A stretch of 17,203 nucleotides of DNA from CAZFZQ01 sp964522845 (GCA_964522845.1 CAZFZQ010000016.1:1-17203), one strand, 5' to 3'; counted from the stretch's first letter, positions 7,780 through 15,168 are shown. The notes: generated by a model not told the origin, from the letters alone. Numbers and translations: made by a program.

Positions 7780-7822
7780 TTCCTCCCTCTTGGTACTCCA
7801 AGGGGGAGGTTAGGTGGGGGAT
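7780..7822 (-). repeat. 43-bp palindromic repeat, copy A, in the csoR leader
   Basis: This sequence is identical over 43 bases, in inverted orientation, to 13501-13543. It folds on itself through CCTCCC / GGGAGG and TTGG / CCAA with a small AGTA-type loop, as REP-like elements do. On the minus strand its 3' arm (GAGGGAGGAA) is the ribosome binding site of csoR. Confidence 0.9.
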
Positions 7823-7839
7823 TTAATTTTTAATTTGAA

Positions 7840-7858
7840 ATACCTATGGGGTAGGTAT
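7840..7858. promoter_or_regulatory. Predicted CsoR operator, csoR-copA operon
   Basis: This is an inverted repeat ATACCTA / TAGGTAT around TGGGG, the G-tract dyad form known for CsoR sites. It covers the predicted transcription start on the minus strand, directly downstream of the -10 box, where a bound repressor would block initiation. A close match lies at 13254-13272. Confidence 0.8.
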
Positions 7859-7864
7859 AGAAAC

Positions 7865-7893
7865 ATTGTAATGCGCGGCTAAAAATATGTCAA
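7865..7893 (-). promoter_or_regulatory. Promoter of the csoR-copA operon
   Basis: On the minus strand a perfect TTGACA (7893-7888) is followed after 17 bp by TACAAT (7870-7865). The predicted start is near 7858, inside the CsoR-like operator. This gives a leader of about 90 nt before csoR. Confidence 0.88.
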
Positions 7894-7901
7894 AGCATTC
7901 A

Positions 7902-7931
7902 GGGGATTGTTGTCTTTGAGCAACAATCCCC
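7902..7931 (-). terminator. Perfect 11-bp hairpin after the RND operon
   Basis: GGGGATTGTTG (7902-7912) and CAACAATCCCC (7921-7931) form a perfect 11-bp stem with an 8-nt loop. It lies 25 nt after the stop of the small Met-rich protein gene and just before the csoR promoter. No T run follows on the minus strand, so it may insulate or stabilise the mRNA end rather than act as a classic terminator. Confidence 0.6.
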
Positions 7932-7956
7932 CCCCTGAGCTTTGAGATAAACTATA

Positions 7957-8283
7957 TTATTCCATGCTTTTCTTCATGGAAGTGTCTTCTTCTACCGCTT
8001 TCGTGTTCTCTTTGATATATTTTTCTCCAACTGCTTCCAGATCTTTTCCTTTCGATATCGCTTCATCATCTTTGTATTTCATTCCTATTGCTTGCATAAC
8101 TAGGCCGCTGGATTGCATCATTTCCCCCATTTTTTGTATGCTCAATGACTGCGTTTTCATCATAGTAATAGAATCTTGCAATTTTTTAGCTTCGGAGCCG
8201 CTATCATTCATTCCCTTGCCAAGAACATATCCTGTGCCGCCGCCAATAATGAGAGTAATTAATATACTGATAAAAATTTTCAT
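7957..8283 (-). CDS. Small Met-rich membrane-anchored protein, third gene of the RND operon
   Basis: This 108-residue protein has an uncleaved-looking N-terminal hydrophobic segment (about 3-22, FISILITLIIGGGTGYVLG). A soluble helical part follows with many methionines (KGM, TMM, KMGEMMQ, VMQAIGM, TSMKKSM). The family is not recognised. Anchored on the outer face of the membrane, methionine clusters of this kind could bind Cu(I), as in CusF, CopK or Met-rich copper carriers. That is inference from composition and neighbours. It lies 51 nt after the RND pump gene in the same direction, so it probably belongs to that operon. The start is preceded by an A/T-rich stretch with no Shine-Dalgarno. 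A perfect hairpin follows the stop. Confidence 0.72.
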   Translation of the reverse strand: MKIFISILITLIIGGGTGYVLGKGMNDSGSEAKKLQDSITMMKTQSLSIQKMGEMMQSSGLVMQAIGMKYKDDEAISKGKDLEAVGEKYIKENTKAVEEDTSMKKSME

Positions 8284-8334
8284 ATTTTTTTCATGTTATT
8301 TATAATTTTTTTACTAATGCCGACCTTTTTTTAT

Positions 8335-11300
8335 TTAGAATCCCGACGAGTCTCCCGCGTTCGTTTTTAATGTTGCTTTTTTCCCAAAGCGGTAAAACAA
8401 TGCGGGCGTTAAGAACAGCGAGATAATTGTGGAAGATATGAGCCCGCCAAAAATTACGACCGCTAACGGATGAAGCATTTCTTTGCCCGGTTCGCCGCCT
8501 GAAATAATCAATGGAACAAGCGCAAGCGCTGTTACTAAAGACGTCATAAGAACCGGCGTTACGCGATCAAGTGTCGCCTCTACAATTGTTTCCGGGGTAA
8601 ATGGTAATCCTTCTTTTTGAACAAGCGCTAAGCCGCGTCCGATTAACATAATTCCGTTTCTGGAGACAATGCCCGCAAGAGAAATAAATCCAACAAGATG
8701 CGCGAGGCTTACCGATCCGCCCGAGAGCCACACGCCAATCATCCCGCCGATTAAAACCGTTGGGATGTTGGTCATAACTAAAAGTGCGATAGGTACTGAT
8801 TTAAAAGCTCCATAGAGAACAAAGAATATCATTATTATACCGGCAATAAACATTAATCCCAGCCGCTGCGAACTTTCTTTTTGGCTTTTGTAATTTCCTT
8901 CAAAAGAAAGAGTAACACCGACGGGAAGTTTTTGCGATTCAAGAGCTGATTTTGCCCCATCCACTGCTCCGACCACATCGGTTCCTTGATAATTTGCCGA
9001 AACCACAAGCACCCGTTTTCCTCCTTCGTGGTCTTGGCTGTTGCGTCCGCCTTCAATGCGAACATCAGCAACGCTCCCCAAAGATTCCGCTCCCATAAAA
9101 GGAAGCGCTAAGTCGCGCAAAGAGGCCATTGTTCCCTTTGATTCCGCGTCAAAACGCGCGACAACATCAACGGACGCCGGTCCGAGACGGACTTGCCCAA
9201 GTTTGTCGCCCATAAGACCCATTTCAAGATCATTGGCAACTTCTCCTGACGATAAGCCATATTCGGCCAAGCGATTTTGGTCAACATATATGCGAAATTC
9301 CGGGACAACCGTATTTTGCTGAATACGGGGGTTCTGAACTCCTTTTTGTTTTTTTAATTCAGTAAGAATTTGTTTGGCCGCGCGCTCCATGCTTGCAGGA
9401 TCATCGCCAAACACTTTAACGACAATGGGAGATCGCACGCCCGAAATCAACATTTCAACTCTGTGGGTAATCGGCTGACCCAAACTGAAGTCCGCATTGC
9501 CAAACCGATCTAATACCGCCTGAATATTGTGGAAAATTAATTCTCGTTTATCCTCAAATTCCGGTTTAAGCGCGATCTGCATTTCGCTGGTGTTGGCGCT
9601 TCCTCCGTGAGGATCCGCGGGAGCGCGTCCGGCAATATTGCTCACCTGCCGCACGCCTTCTATGTTAAGTAATGCTTTTTCAAGTTTGCCCATGTATTTA
9701 TTTGTAGTGGAAAGATCGGTTCCCGGCGGCAAGAAAACCATAGCCACCATAGATCCTTCATTAAATGGCGGGATTCCTTCTTTGCCCGCAAAAAAATACA
9801 GGCCGACGGTTAAGAGCAGAGCGGCAATAGTAACGCCGCCTATGATTTTTACATTGGAAATACACCAATGAATCCATGGTGTGATGCGTTTTTTTATTTT
9901 CTGCACAACTTTGGTTTCTTTTTCGTGCCCGGCCAACGATTTGTCATTAAGCAACAAAGCTGACAAAACAGGCGTTACCGTAAGCGACACGATCATTGAA
10001 GCGGCCAGAGAAACAAGATATGCCGACCCGAGAGCGATCAGGAGTTTTCCCTCAATGCCCGGCATAAAGAAGATGGGCAAAAATACTACGGCAACAAGAA
10101 TGGTCGCGTAGACAATAGAATTACGGACTTCTTTTGACGCTATCAGTACAACATTTTCGCGCTGTTCATATTTCCCGCTCAATATCCATAAACGCAAACG
10201 ATGAAAAATATTTTCCACATCAACAATCGCGTCGTCAACAAGTTCGCCCACGGCAACCGCAATGCCTCCAAGGGTCATTACATTCACCGACAATCCAAAC
10301 AATTTAAACACGAGCGCCGTTGTGAGAATTGACAATGGTATGGCCGTTAAGGTAATCATGGTCGTTCTTATATTCATTAAGAAAATAATAAGAACAATGA
10401 TTACGAGAATTATGCCATCTCTTAGAGCGTCTTTAACATTTCCCAAACCGGCCCGAATAAAATTTTCTTGTCTGAAAAGATCAGGATGCAAGACAACTCC
10501 ATCAGGGATGCTGGATTTAAGAGATTTAAAAGTTTTGTCTATCGCGCCGGTTACATCAAGAGTTTGCGCGTCAGGTTGTCTCACAATTCTTAAAATGACT
10601 CCCGAGTCGCCGTTGATGGCACCGCTCCCGCGTACGGGGCTCGCACCCTCAACAACAGAAGCAATGTCGCCAAGACGGATGGGTCTGCCGTTCATTTTAT
10701 TGCGTCCGATGGCGATATTTTGCAAGTCAGCGGCTTCGCTTGGCGCGACAATAATGCGGATGGGATATTCTTTTTTATCTTCGGTAATCACCCCTCCGCT
10801 TTTGTTGGTCAGAGCATTTTCCACGCTCATGCGGACATCGTCCATCATTATTTCATAACGGCGCATTTTTTCGGCGTTAAGATTTATTTGCCACTCGCGA
10901 ACATCGCCGCCCATCACAAGAACATTAGCGACCCCCGGAGTTTTAAGCAGGAGGGGACGGATAGTCCAATCCGCCAAAGTTCTAAGATCCATCGGAGTTA
11001 TTTTTGAATCAGAAGAAGTTATGCCAATCCACATAATTTCTCCCAAAAGAGATGTAGATGGCCCGAGTGTTGGTTTTACGCCTTGAGGCAAGACCGCTTG
11101 CGCCAAACGCTCTTGTACTATTTGTCTGTTTCGCAAAGTATCGCTTCCCCACGCAAACTCCATATTAATAGTAGCTTGCGCGAATGAAGCATTGCTCCTG
11201 ACTCTCTCAACACCCGGAGCTCCGGCCACGGCCGATTCCAAGGGAGTAAGAATGAGACGTTCTACATCTTCAGCCGCCATACCCGGACTTTCCGCGAACA

Positions 11301-11445
11301 CAGTAACTGTCGGTTTGTTGATATCGGGAAGAATATCCACTTTCATTGTGGCAATGCTCCATATGCCTGCCGCCGTCATCAATCCGGCCAAAACAAGCAC
11401 CGCTGTTTTATTTCCAAGAGACCAAGAAATTATTTTATTAAACAT
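8335..11445 (-). CDS. Heavy-metal efflux RND permease (CusA/CzcA-like)
   Basis: At 1036 residues this is a full-length RND pump with the usual 12-TM, two-loop plan. TM4 carries GELVDDAIVDVEN with D404 and D405, the proton-relay aspartates of heavy-metal (HME) RND pumps. Two methionines match CusA metal-path residues when aligned by eye: M569 in NEGSMVAM (CusA M573) and M665 in RVEMLISGVRSP (CusA M672). The third CusA Met (M623) is not clearly matched. Together with the copper regulator and ATPase nearby, this favours Cu(I)/Ag(I) over Co/Zn/Cd, though substrate is not proven. The gene begins 8 nt after the adaptor gene. No outer-membrane channel gene is present, so a complete three-part pump cannot be built from this locus alone. 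Confidence 0.93.
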   Translation of the reverse strand: MFNKIISWSLGNKTAVLVLAGLMTAAGIWSIATMKVDILPDINKPTVTVFAESPGMAAEDVERLILTPLESAVAGAPGVERVRSNASFAQATINMEFAWGSDTLRNRQIVQERLAQAVLPQGVKPTLGPSTSLLGEIMWIGITSSDSKITPMDLRTLADWTIRPLLLKTPGVANVLVMGGDVREWQINLNAEKMRRYEIMMDDVRMSVENALTNKSGGVITEDKKEYPIRIIVAPSEAADLQNIAIGRNKMNGRPIRLGDIASVVEGASPVRGSGAINGDSGVILRIVRQPDAQTLDVTGAIDKTFKSLKSSIPDGVVLHPDLFRQENFIRAGLGNVKDALRDGIILVIIVLIIFLMNIRTTMITLTAIPLSILTTALVFKLFGLSVNVMTLGGIAVAVGELVDDAIVDVENIFHRLRLWILSGKYEQRENVVLIASKEVRNSIVYATILVAVVFLPIFFMPGIEGKLLIALGSAYLVSLAASMIVSLTVTPVLSALLLNDKSLAGHEKETKVVQKIKKRITPWIHWCISNVKIIGGVTIAALLLTVGLYFFAGKEGIPPFNEGSMVAMVFLPPGTDLSTTNKYMGKLEKALLNIEGVRQVSNIAGRAPADPHGGSANTSEMQIALKPEFEDKRELIFHNIQAVLDRFGNADFSLGQPITHRVEMLISGVRSPIVVKVFGDDPASMERAAKQILTELKKQKGVQNPRIQQNTVVPEFRIYVDQNRLAEYGLSSGEVANDLEMGLMGDKLGQVRLGPASVDVVARFDAESKGTMASLRDLALPFMGAESLGSVADVRIEGGRNSQDHEGGKRVLVVSANYQGTDVVGAVDGAKSALESQKLPVGVTLSFEGNYKSQKESSQRLGLMFIAGIIMIFFVLYGAFKSVPIALLVMTNIPTVLIGGMIGVWLSGGSVSLAHLVGFISLAGIVSRNGIMLIGRGLALVQKEGLPFTPETIVEATLDRVTPVLMTSLVTALALVPLIISGGEPGKEMLHPLAVVIFGGLISSTIISLFLTPALFYRFGKKATLKTNAGDSSGF

Positions 11446-11453
11446 ATTTCTTA

Positions 11454-13214
11454 TTACATTTCCATTCCTCCCATGGAATCGCCCTTGCCCGACTTAGCAG
11501 AGCCACCAGCTTCGTTTTCTTCTTTTACAATCTCGTCCAAAAGCATATTTTCGCGAATGTCCGGCGCGGGGCTTATGATGTAGCGATCTCCATTTTTAAT
11601 TCCTTCATACACTTCAACTGATGTGCCTGCCGCCGTTCCGAGCGTGCGTCCAATAGTAATTTTTTTCGCGAATATTCGTCCCGCTTCCGACACCCCCCAT
11701 ACATACGAAATTCCATCCTCACTCCACCACACGGAAGAAAGTTTAATAATCTGAGTATTTAAATTTTCGGGGACAATAACGCGCACCGATGATCCGGCCG
11801 GCCAAAGAACGCGATCAATAAAAACGGCATCAGCCATATAAGAGCCCATTTCATCAAGCGAGGCGCCAATGCCTGTTATTTTTATTTTGCGCGCATCTGT
11901 GGGGAATCCGGGCCGCACCACGGAAAATATTTCTCCAATTGACGGTTTGCGAATATTGTTTGGGATGCTGATGCGGACAACGAGGTCGCTTTTGGCTTGG
12001 CCGGCAATAACCGCGATGGACATTCCCGGATCAACCAAATCGCCGGCTTTTTTGTAAATTGCCGACACAACGCCCGCGCGCGGAGCAACAATATATAATC
12101 CATTGGTAATTTCATTCGCTATTGTTTTATATGACGCTTCCATCGCTTTAACTTCCGCGTGAGCCATAGCTCTGTCTTTTTCAACCATAGCGCCATTTTC
12201 GCTTATCATTATTTTATATTCGGCTTCTTTATCGGATAATTCCGCTTGCGCTTCCCTGTAATCGGCGAGCATTTCCAAAAATTCTTTCTGATCTTCATTA
12301 ACAGCCATTTTGAACTCATTCATAGGCATCTCGCCATCATTCATATCTAAAGAATTATTTGCGAGTTGTACCAAAAGCGCGAAATATTTTTGAGCGTTTT
12401 CTACGGGGAGCTCGTCAGAACTTTTTAATTTTTCAACTAGCGCGACAAATGCCAGCTCATAGCCGTTTCGAACGCTTTGGTTTAAAGCGCCAAACTCCTT
12501 ATAATATAAAACATTGGAGCCGGAGCGAAAATACCGCCAATCCACGATATTACTTAATATGGCAATATGCCTTGTGAGCGCCCGCTCAACAAAAGAACGG
12601 ACAGCAATTTGTTTAGCCTCCGCATTTTTACGCATATTTTCAAGGGCGGTAAAAGAAAGATCCGTGTTTAAGATTACTTTACCGCCAAGGGAATCCTTTA
12701 ACGCGCTAAGGCGTAATTGTTCTTTTATTGCAAACTCATCAGCCAAGGCCGCCTGCGCCGTAGCTCGAGCTAAGGCTTCGGATTTTTCGGCAAGCATTAT
12801 AATCAGCTCGGGAGTTGCCGGCGGAGCGGAGATCTCTCCCAATATTTTCCCTTGCGGAACATAATCGCCTATGCGAACCCGCCAATTTTTTATTACGCCT
12901 TCCCGTTGCGGCTGTATTTGCGATATTGTAGAAGAAATAATTTCTCCGGGCCATGAGTTATTTGACGCGGAATTTCCGGCAGCAGCGAGATCGTCTATCC
13001 CCGCAACGGCCACAACCGAAGAAATGTCCATAAAATTAGTACGCCCGGCAGATGGTTCGGCCATCGCTTCTGTTTTGTTTGCGATGGAGAAAATTAAGAT
13101 CCCCGCCGCAATAAACATTAAGGTTGAAACGGCCATTATCGCAAGATGGAGCGGACGCCGCAGTTTGATATTTTGGATAATATTTTTTAGCTTTTCTTTT
13201 ATTTTGTTGAACAT
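11454..13214 (-). CDS. RND efflux adaptor / membrane fusion protein (CusB-like)
   Basis: This 586-residue protein has an N-terminal membrane anchor at about 24-46 (LAIMAVSTLMFIAAGILIF). The first half of the biotinyl-lipoyl (barrel-sandwich) domain is REGVIKNWRVRIGDYVPQGK. A long helical region rich in Ala, Glu and Lys (about 140-370) should form the coiled-coil hairpin. The second lipoyl half is VAPRAGVVSAIYKKAGDLVDPG, followed by beta-barrel and membrane-proximal domains. The tail is Met-rich (DSMGGMEM), a possible metal site. The helical region is longer than in standard CusB, which is curious if there is no TolC-like partner. It is the first gene of its operon, with a leader of about 57 nt, no clear Shine-Dalgarno, and a CsoR-like operator at 13254-13272. 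Confidence 0.9.
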   Translation of the reverse strand: MFNKIKEKLKNIIQNIKLRRPLHLAIMAVSTLMFIAAGILIFSIANKTEAMAEPSAGRTNFMDISSVVAVAGIDDLAAAGNSASNNSWPGEIISSTISQIQPQREGVIKNWRVRIGDYVPQGKILGEISAPPATPELIIMLAEKSEALARATAQAALADEFAIKEQLRLSALKDSLGGKVILNTDLSFTALENMRKNAEAKQIAVRSFVERALTRHIAILSNIVDWRYFRSGSNVLYYKEFGALNQSVRNGYELAFVALVEKLKSSDELPVENAQKYFALLVQLANNSLDMNDGEMPMNEFKMAVNEDQKEFLEMLADYREAQAELSDKEAEYKIMISENGAMVEKDRAMAHAEVKAMEASYKTIANEITNGLYIVAPRAGVVSAIYKKAGDLVDPGMSIAVIAGQAKSDLVVRISIPNNIRKPSIGEIFSVVRPGFPTDARKIKITGIGASLDEMGSYMADAVFIDRVLWPAGSSVRVIVPENLNTQIIKLSSVWWSEDGISYVWGVSEAGRIFAKKITIGRTLGTAAGTSVEVYEGIKNGDRYIISPAPDIRENMLLDEIVKEENEAGGSAKSGKGDSMGGMEM

Positions 13215-13253
13215 ATTATTAAATAATTTTTAATTTAAATTTTATATTTACTA

Positions 13254-13272
13254 CTACCTGGGGGGTAGGTAT
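13254..13272. promoter_or_regulatory. Predicted CsoR operator, RND operon
   Basis: TACCT / AGGTA flank a run of six G's. The site matches 7840-7858 closely (17 of 19 positions by eye: C for A at the first, GG for AT in the centre gives three changes at most). It lies just downstream of the -10 box on the minus strand, at the same distance as in the csoR promoter. Confidence 0.75.
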
Positions 13273-13278
13273 GGAAAC

Positions 13279-13307
13279 AGTGTAATATATTGGCAAAAAT
13301 CTGTCAA
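13279..13307 (-). promoter_or_regulatory. Promoter of the RND efflux operon
   Basis: On the minus strand TTGACA (13307-13302), 17 bp, then TACACT (13284-13279), then GTTTC before the operator. Spacer and flanks resemble the csoR promoter, as if one was copied from the other. Confidence 0.85.
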
Positions 13308-13371
13308 ATCGTCAACCATTTTCTAAGAAAATCTTTCAAGAAAAAACTTATTAGTCAGAAACGAAAGAAAT

Positions 13372-13403
13372 AAAAATCCCGTCAAAAGAGGGATTTTTGT
13401 TTT
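13372..13403. terminator. Orphan bidirectional terminator-like hairpin
   Basis: AAAAATCCC (13372-13380) pairs with GGGATTTTT (13390-13398), with further T's on the plus strand and T's on the minus strand side too. No gene ends here on either strand. It may shield the RND promoter from read-through, or end an unseen small RNA. Confidence 0.55.
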
Positions 13404-13420
13404 ATCTTCCCTCTTGTAAT

Positions 13421-13456
13421 CCCCAGTAGTAGAACGCAAGAGCGTTCACTACGGGG
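13421..13456. repeat. REP-like imperfect hairpin in the 13.4-kb intergenic region
   Basis: CCCC...AACGC (from 13421) pairs with GCGTT...GGGG (to 13456) around an AAGA loop, with small bulges. It lies between C-rich and G-rich flanks (CCCTCTTG at 13410-13417, AAGGGGGGAATTAGAGGGGGG after 13461) that resemble the 43-bp repeat nearby. It is probably a decayed palindromic repeat of the same kind. Confidence 0.55.
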
Positions 13457-13500
13457 CAGGCAAGGGGGGAATTAGAGGGGGGATTTCTCGTTCATTTTTT

Positions 13501-13543
13501 ATCCCCCACCTAACCTCCCCCTTGGAGTACCAAGAGGGAGGAA
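13501..13543 (+). repeat. 43-bp palindromic repeat, copy B
   Basis: This is identical in 43 bases to the reverse complement of 7780-7822. Here no gene starts just downstream, so it does not serve as a ribosome binding site as copy A does. The two copies flank the RND operon in inverted orientation. Confidence 0.9.
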
Positions 13544-13553
13544 AGGGACGAAA

Positions 13554-13577
13554 TTTTTAGCTAATTTTAGCTAAAAA
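13554..13577. promoter_or_regulatory. Perfect 24-bp palindrome upstream of the lipoprotein promoter
   Basis: TTTTTAGCTAA (13554-13564) is followed by TT and its exact complement (13567-13577). It ends 14 bp before the -35 box. The arms also contain the direct repeat TTTTAGCTAA. A protein-binding operator is plausible; the regulator is unknown. Confidence 0.5.
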
Positions 13578-13591
13578 TAGTCATTAAGCCC

Positions 13592-13620
13592 TTGACAAAA
13601 TCATTAAAATGTGCTATGAT
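13592..13620 (+). promoter_or_regulatory. Promoter of the lipoprotein gene
   Basis: A perfect TTGACA (13592-13597), 17 bp, then TATGAT (13615-13620). The predicted start near 13627 lies downstream of the earliest in-frame ATG (13609) and so excludes it as the start codon. Confidence 0.85.
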
Positions 13621-13686
13621 ACCCGCAAGTTAAAAATGAGAATCCTTGACAACCAACCGCCCAAAAGGGCAAACGGGAGAATGAAG

Positions 13687-14880
13687 ATGAACAAAATTCT
13701 GGCGATTCTGGCTCTCTGTGGTTTCGCGACCGTCGGCTGTGAGCCGGCGCCCGATCTGTTGCCGTCCAATGACAACGCTCCGCCCGCCGTCAATCAACCC
13801 GCGCCTGAACTGCCCACACCGCCAGCCGGGCCGGTTCGATCCGCGTTCAAAGGTTGCAAGGTTGACAAAACCTTGGATCTTGGCGAGGGCCACATCGGGA
13901 CCGTGGCGGCGAATGATGTAGGCTTCATCGTGAACTGGCAGGACCAATCGGCCGCCAAATCAGCGGCACCATATGCCCTGCAAACGTTCAATTACAACGG
14001 CCAGTCGATGAGCGACAAGTTGCGTATCGGCTACACAAGAATCACGACCGGAAAAAATGACTACCTCGCAGTCTATTCCACCGTGCTCGATCCCAAGGTC
14101 AGCAACTGGATCACGCAGAGGATTGGCCAATCCGGAGAGGTGTCGTCGCCAAACTGGTTTCCGGTGGAACCAATAGCATCTGCCGAGGACGACAACTATC
14201 GCCTCGTTATGCTCAAGACGGAAAGTGTCACGAACGGATGTCTGAAACAGTTCGTGACAGGACTCTTTAACCAAAACAACCATTTCGTCCAGCAAAACGA
14301 ATACATCTTGGATACCATCGCCTGCTTTCAGGCAACCGGAGACGTCTGGATCCAAGACGTTTACAAGCTCGACGACGTGGTTTTGATCGGAGTGAAACAA
14401 AGCAACGTCTGGTCTATCAAGTACCACCTGGTAGCCCTGGGAAAAAACCATGGATACGCGTGGTATGACCTGGCGAAGACGACAGATAAGTATATCATCT
14501 CTTCGTTCGCCCTGAACGGAGAGATTGGTATCGTCTGGAGTGATGCCGGCCAGAATAAGTTCCTGTCAACCATGGGGCTGAATTATGGCCCGGGCGTCTT
14601 CAAGACTACCTACAAACTGCCGGAGTATTTTACTTTCAACTACTACGACGGCGAAATGCTCATCGGGCTTCTCTATGACGATGTTGTGGAGAAGTATTAC
14701 TTAGCGAGAGTGTCGTCGACCGGCAATCTCGTGGACAAGGTAGAATTGCCGGCCAACTACGTGCCGGAGTTCAGTATCGCCGGCAAAAACGGCCGATACG
14801 TGGTGGTGTCGGCTACTACCGGGATGGTTTCCACCTTCAAGACACCGAAGGTGACGGTGAATATTGTCACCTGCAACTAA
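13687..14880 (+). CDS. Predicted lipoprotein, function unknown
   Basis: The reading frame is open from 13609, but the ATG at 13687 is preferred. It lies 6 nt after GGGAGA (13675-13680) and begins a compact lipoprotein signal, MNKILAILALCGFATVGC, with the lipid Cys at residue 18 in an ATVGC lipobox. The mature protein has a Pro/Asn-rich linker of about 40 residues. A domain of about 340 residues follows, with repeated beta-strand-like segments and many Tyr, Asp and Gly, suggestive of a beta-propeller or similar all-beta fold. Four further Cys (GCK, GCLK, ACFQ, TCN at the end) could form two disulfides outside the cell. No family was recognised. Codon choice (AAC, ATC, CTC, GTC) and G+C look higher than in neighbouring genes, a possible sign of transfer. 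It has its own promoter and terminator. Confidence 0.78.
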   Translation: MNKILAILALCGFATVGCEPAPDLLPSNDNAPPAVNQPAPELPTPPAGPVRSAFKGCKVDKTLDLGEGHIGTVAANDVGFIVNWQDQSAAKSAAPYALQTFNYNGQSMSDKLRIGYTRITTGKNDYLAVYSTVLDPKVSNWITQRIGQSGEVSSPNWFPVEPIASAEDDNYRLVMLKTESVTNGCLKQFVTGLFNQNNHFVQQNEYILDTIACFQATGDVWIQDVYKLDDVVLIGVKQSNVWSIKYHLVALGKNHGYAWYDLAKTTDKYIISSFALNGEIGIVWSDAGQNKFLSTMGLNYGPGVFKTTYKLPEYFTFNYYDGEMLIGLLYDDVVEKYYLARVSSTGNLVDKVELPANYVPEFSIAGKNGRYVVVSATTGMVSTFKTPKVTVNIVTCN

Positions 14881-14930
14881 CCCCCCGCTCTTTCCCACCC
14901 GCGCCGATTCAGGCGCAAGATAATCAATTC

Positions 14931-14967
14931 GGCCTCGGATGCACACGCATTTCGGGGCCTTTTTTTA
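14931..14967 (+). terminator. Intrinsic terminator after the lipoprotein gene
   Basis: GGCCTCGGATGC (14931-14942) pairs, with one bulge, with the GC-rich arm ending at 14959 (GGGGCC), followed by eight T's at 14960-14967. Confidence 0.85.
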
Positions 14968-14996
14968 TTCTGAAAATTTATAATCCCCCCAACGCC

Positions 14997-15058
14997 TGGA
15001 TTCCCGCCTTCCCACTTCGCTCAAAGAGCTTCGCGGGACAGGTCGCGGGAATGACAGC
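14997..15058. repeat. REP-like inverted repeat (GGATTCCCGC / GCGGGAATGAC)
   Basis: The arms GGATTCCCGC (14998-15007) and GCGGGAATGAC (15045-15055) pair around an insert that has its own GCG-rich hairpin. Intergenic palindromes of this wording are widespread in bacterial genomes. The short reading frame crossing it on the minus strand is not considered coding. Confidence 0.55.
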
Positions 15059-15078
15059 GGAAGAGGATTTTGAGAAAT

Positions 15079-15104
15079 AAAAAAGCATCGCGAAAGGCGA
15101 TACT
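15079..15104 (-). terminator. Intrinsic terminator downstream of 16S rRNA
   Basis: On the minus strand AGTATCGCC and GCGATGCT form a stem with one mismatch and a small loop, followed by TTTTTT (15084-15079). It lies about 170 nt beyond the 16S 3' end, with no tRNA or 23S sequence before it. A T run on the other strand allows bidirectional use. Confidence 0.75.
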
Positions 15105-15112
15105 TTTTTATT

Positions 15113-15168
15113 AACCCTGTTAAACTGCCTTCGGCCTAATTTCGTAGAACGAAATTGTTTAACAGGGT
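15113..15168 (-). other. Three-way stem structure in the 16S downstream spacer
   Basis: Outer arms ACCCTGTTAAAC (15113-15124 and its complement 15157-15168) enclose two smaller hairpins: GCC / GGC around a TTC-type loop at 15126-15134, and AATTTCGT / ACGAAATT at about 15138-15156. It sits between the 16S end and its terminator and would be transcribed with the rRNA. It is not a tRNA. It could be an rRNA-processing or end-protecting element, or a palindromic repeat. Confidence 0.6.

Noticed and set aside
13301..13610. CRISPR array or att site in the repeat-rich spacer
   Set aside because: The repeats are palindromic, of unequal length and not evenly spaced. There is no integrase or tRNA end nearby.
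13609..13686. Earlier in-frame start of the lipoprotein gene
   Set aside because: The promoter -10 box (13615-13620) overlaps it, so it would not be in the mRNA. The ATG at 13687 has the ribosome binding site and begins the signal peptide.
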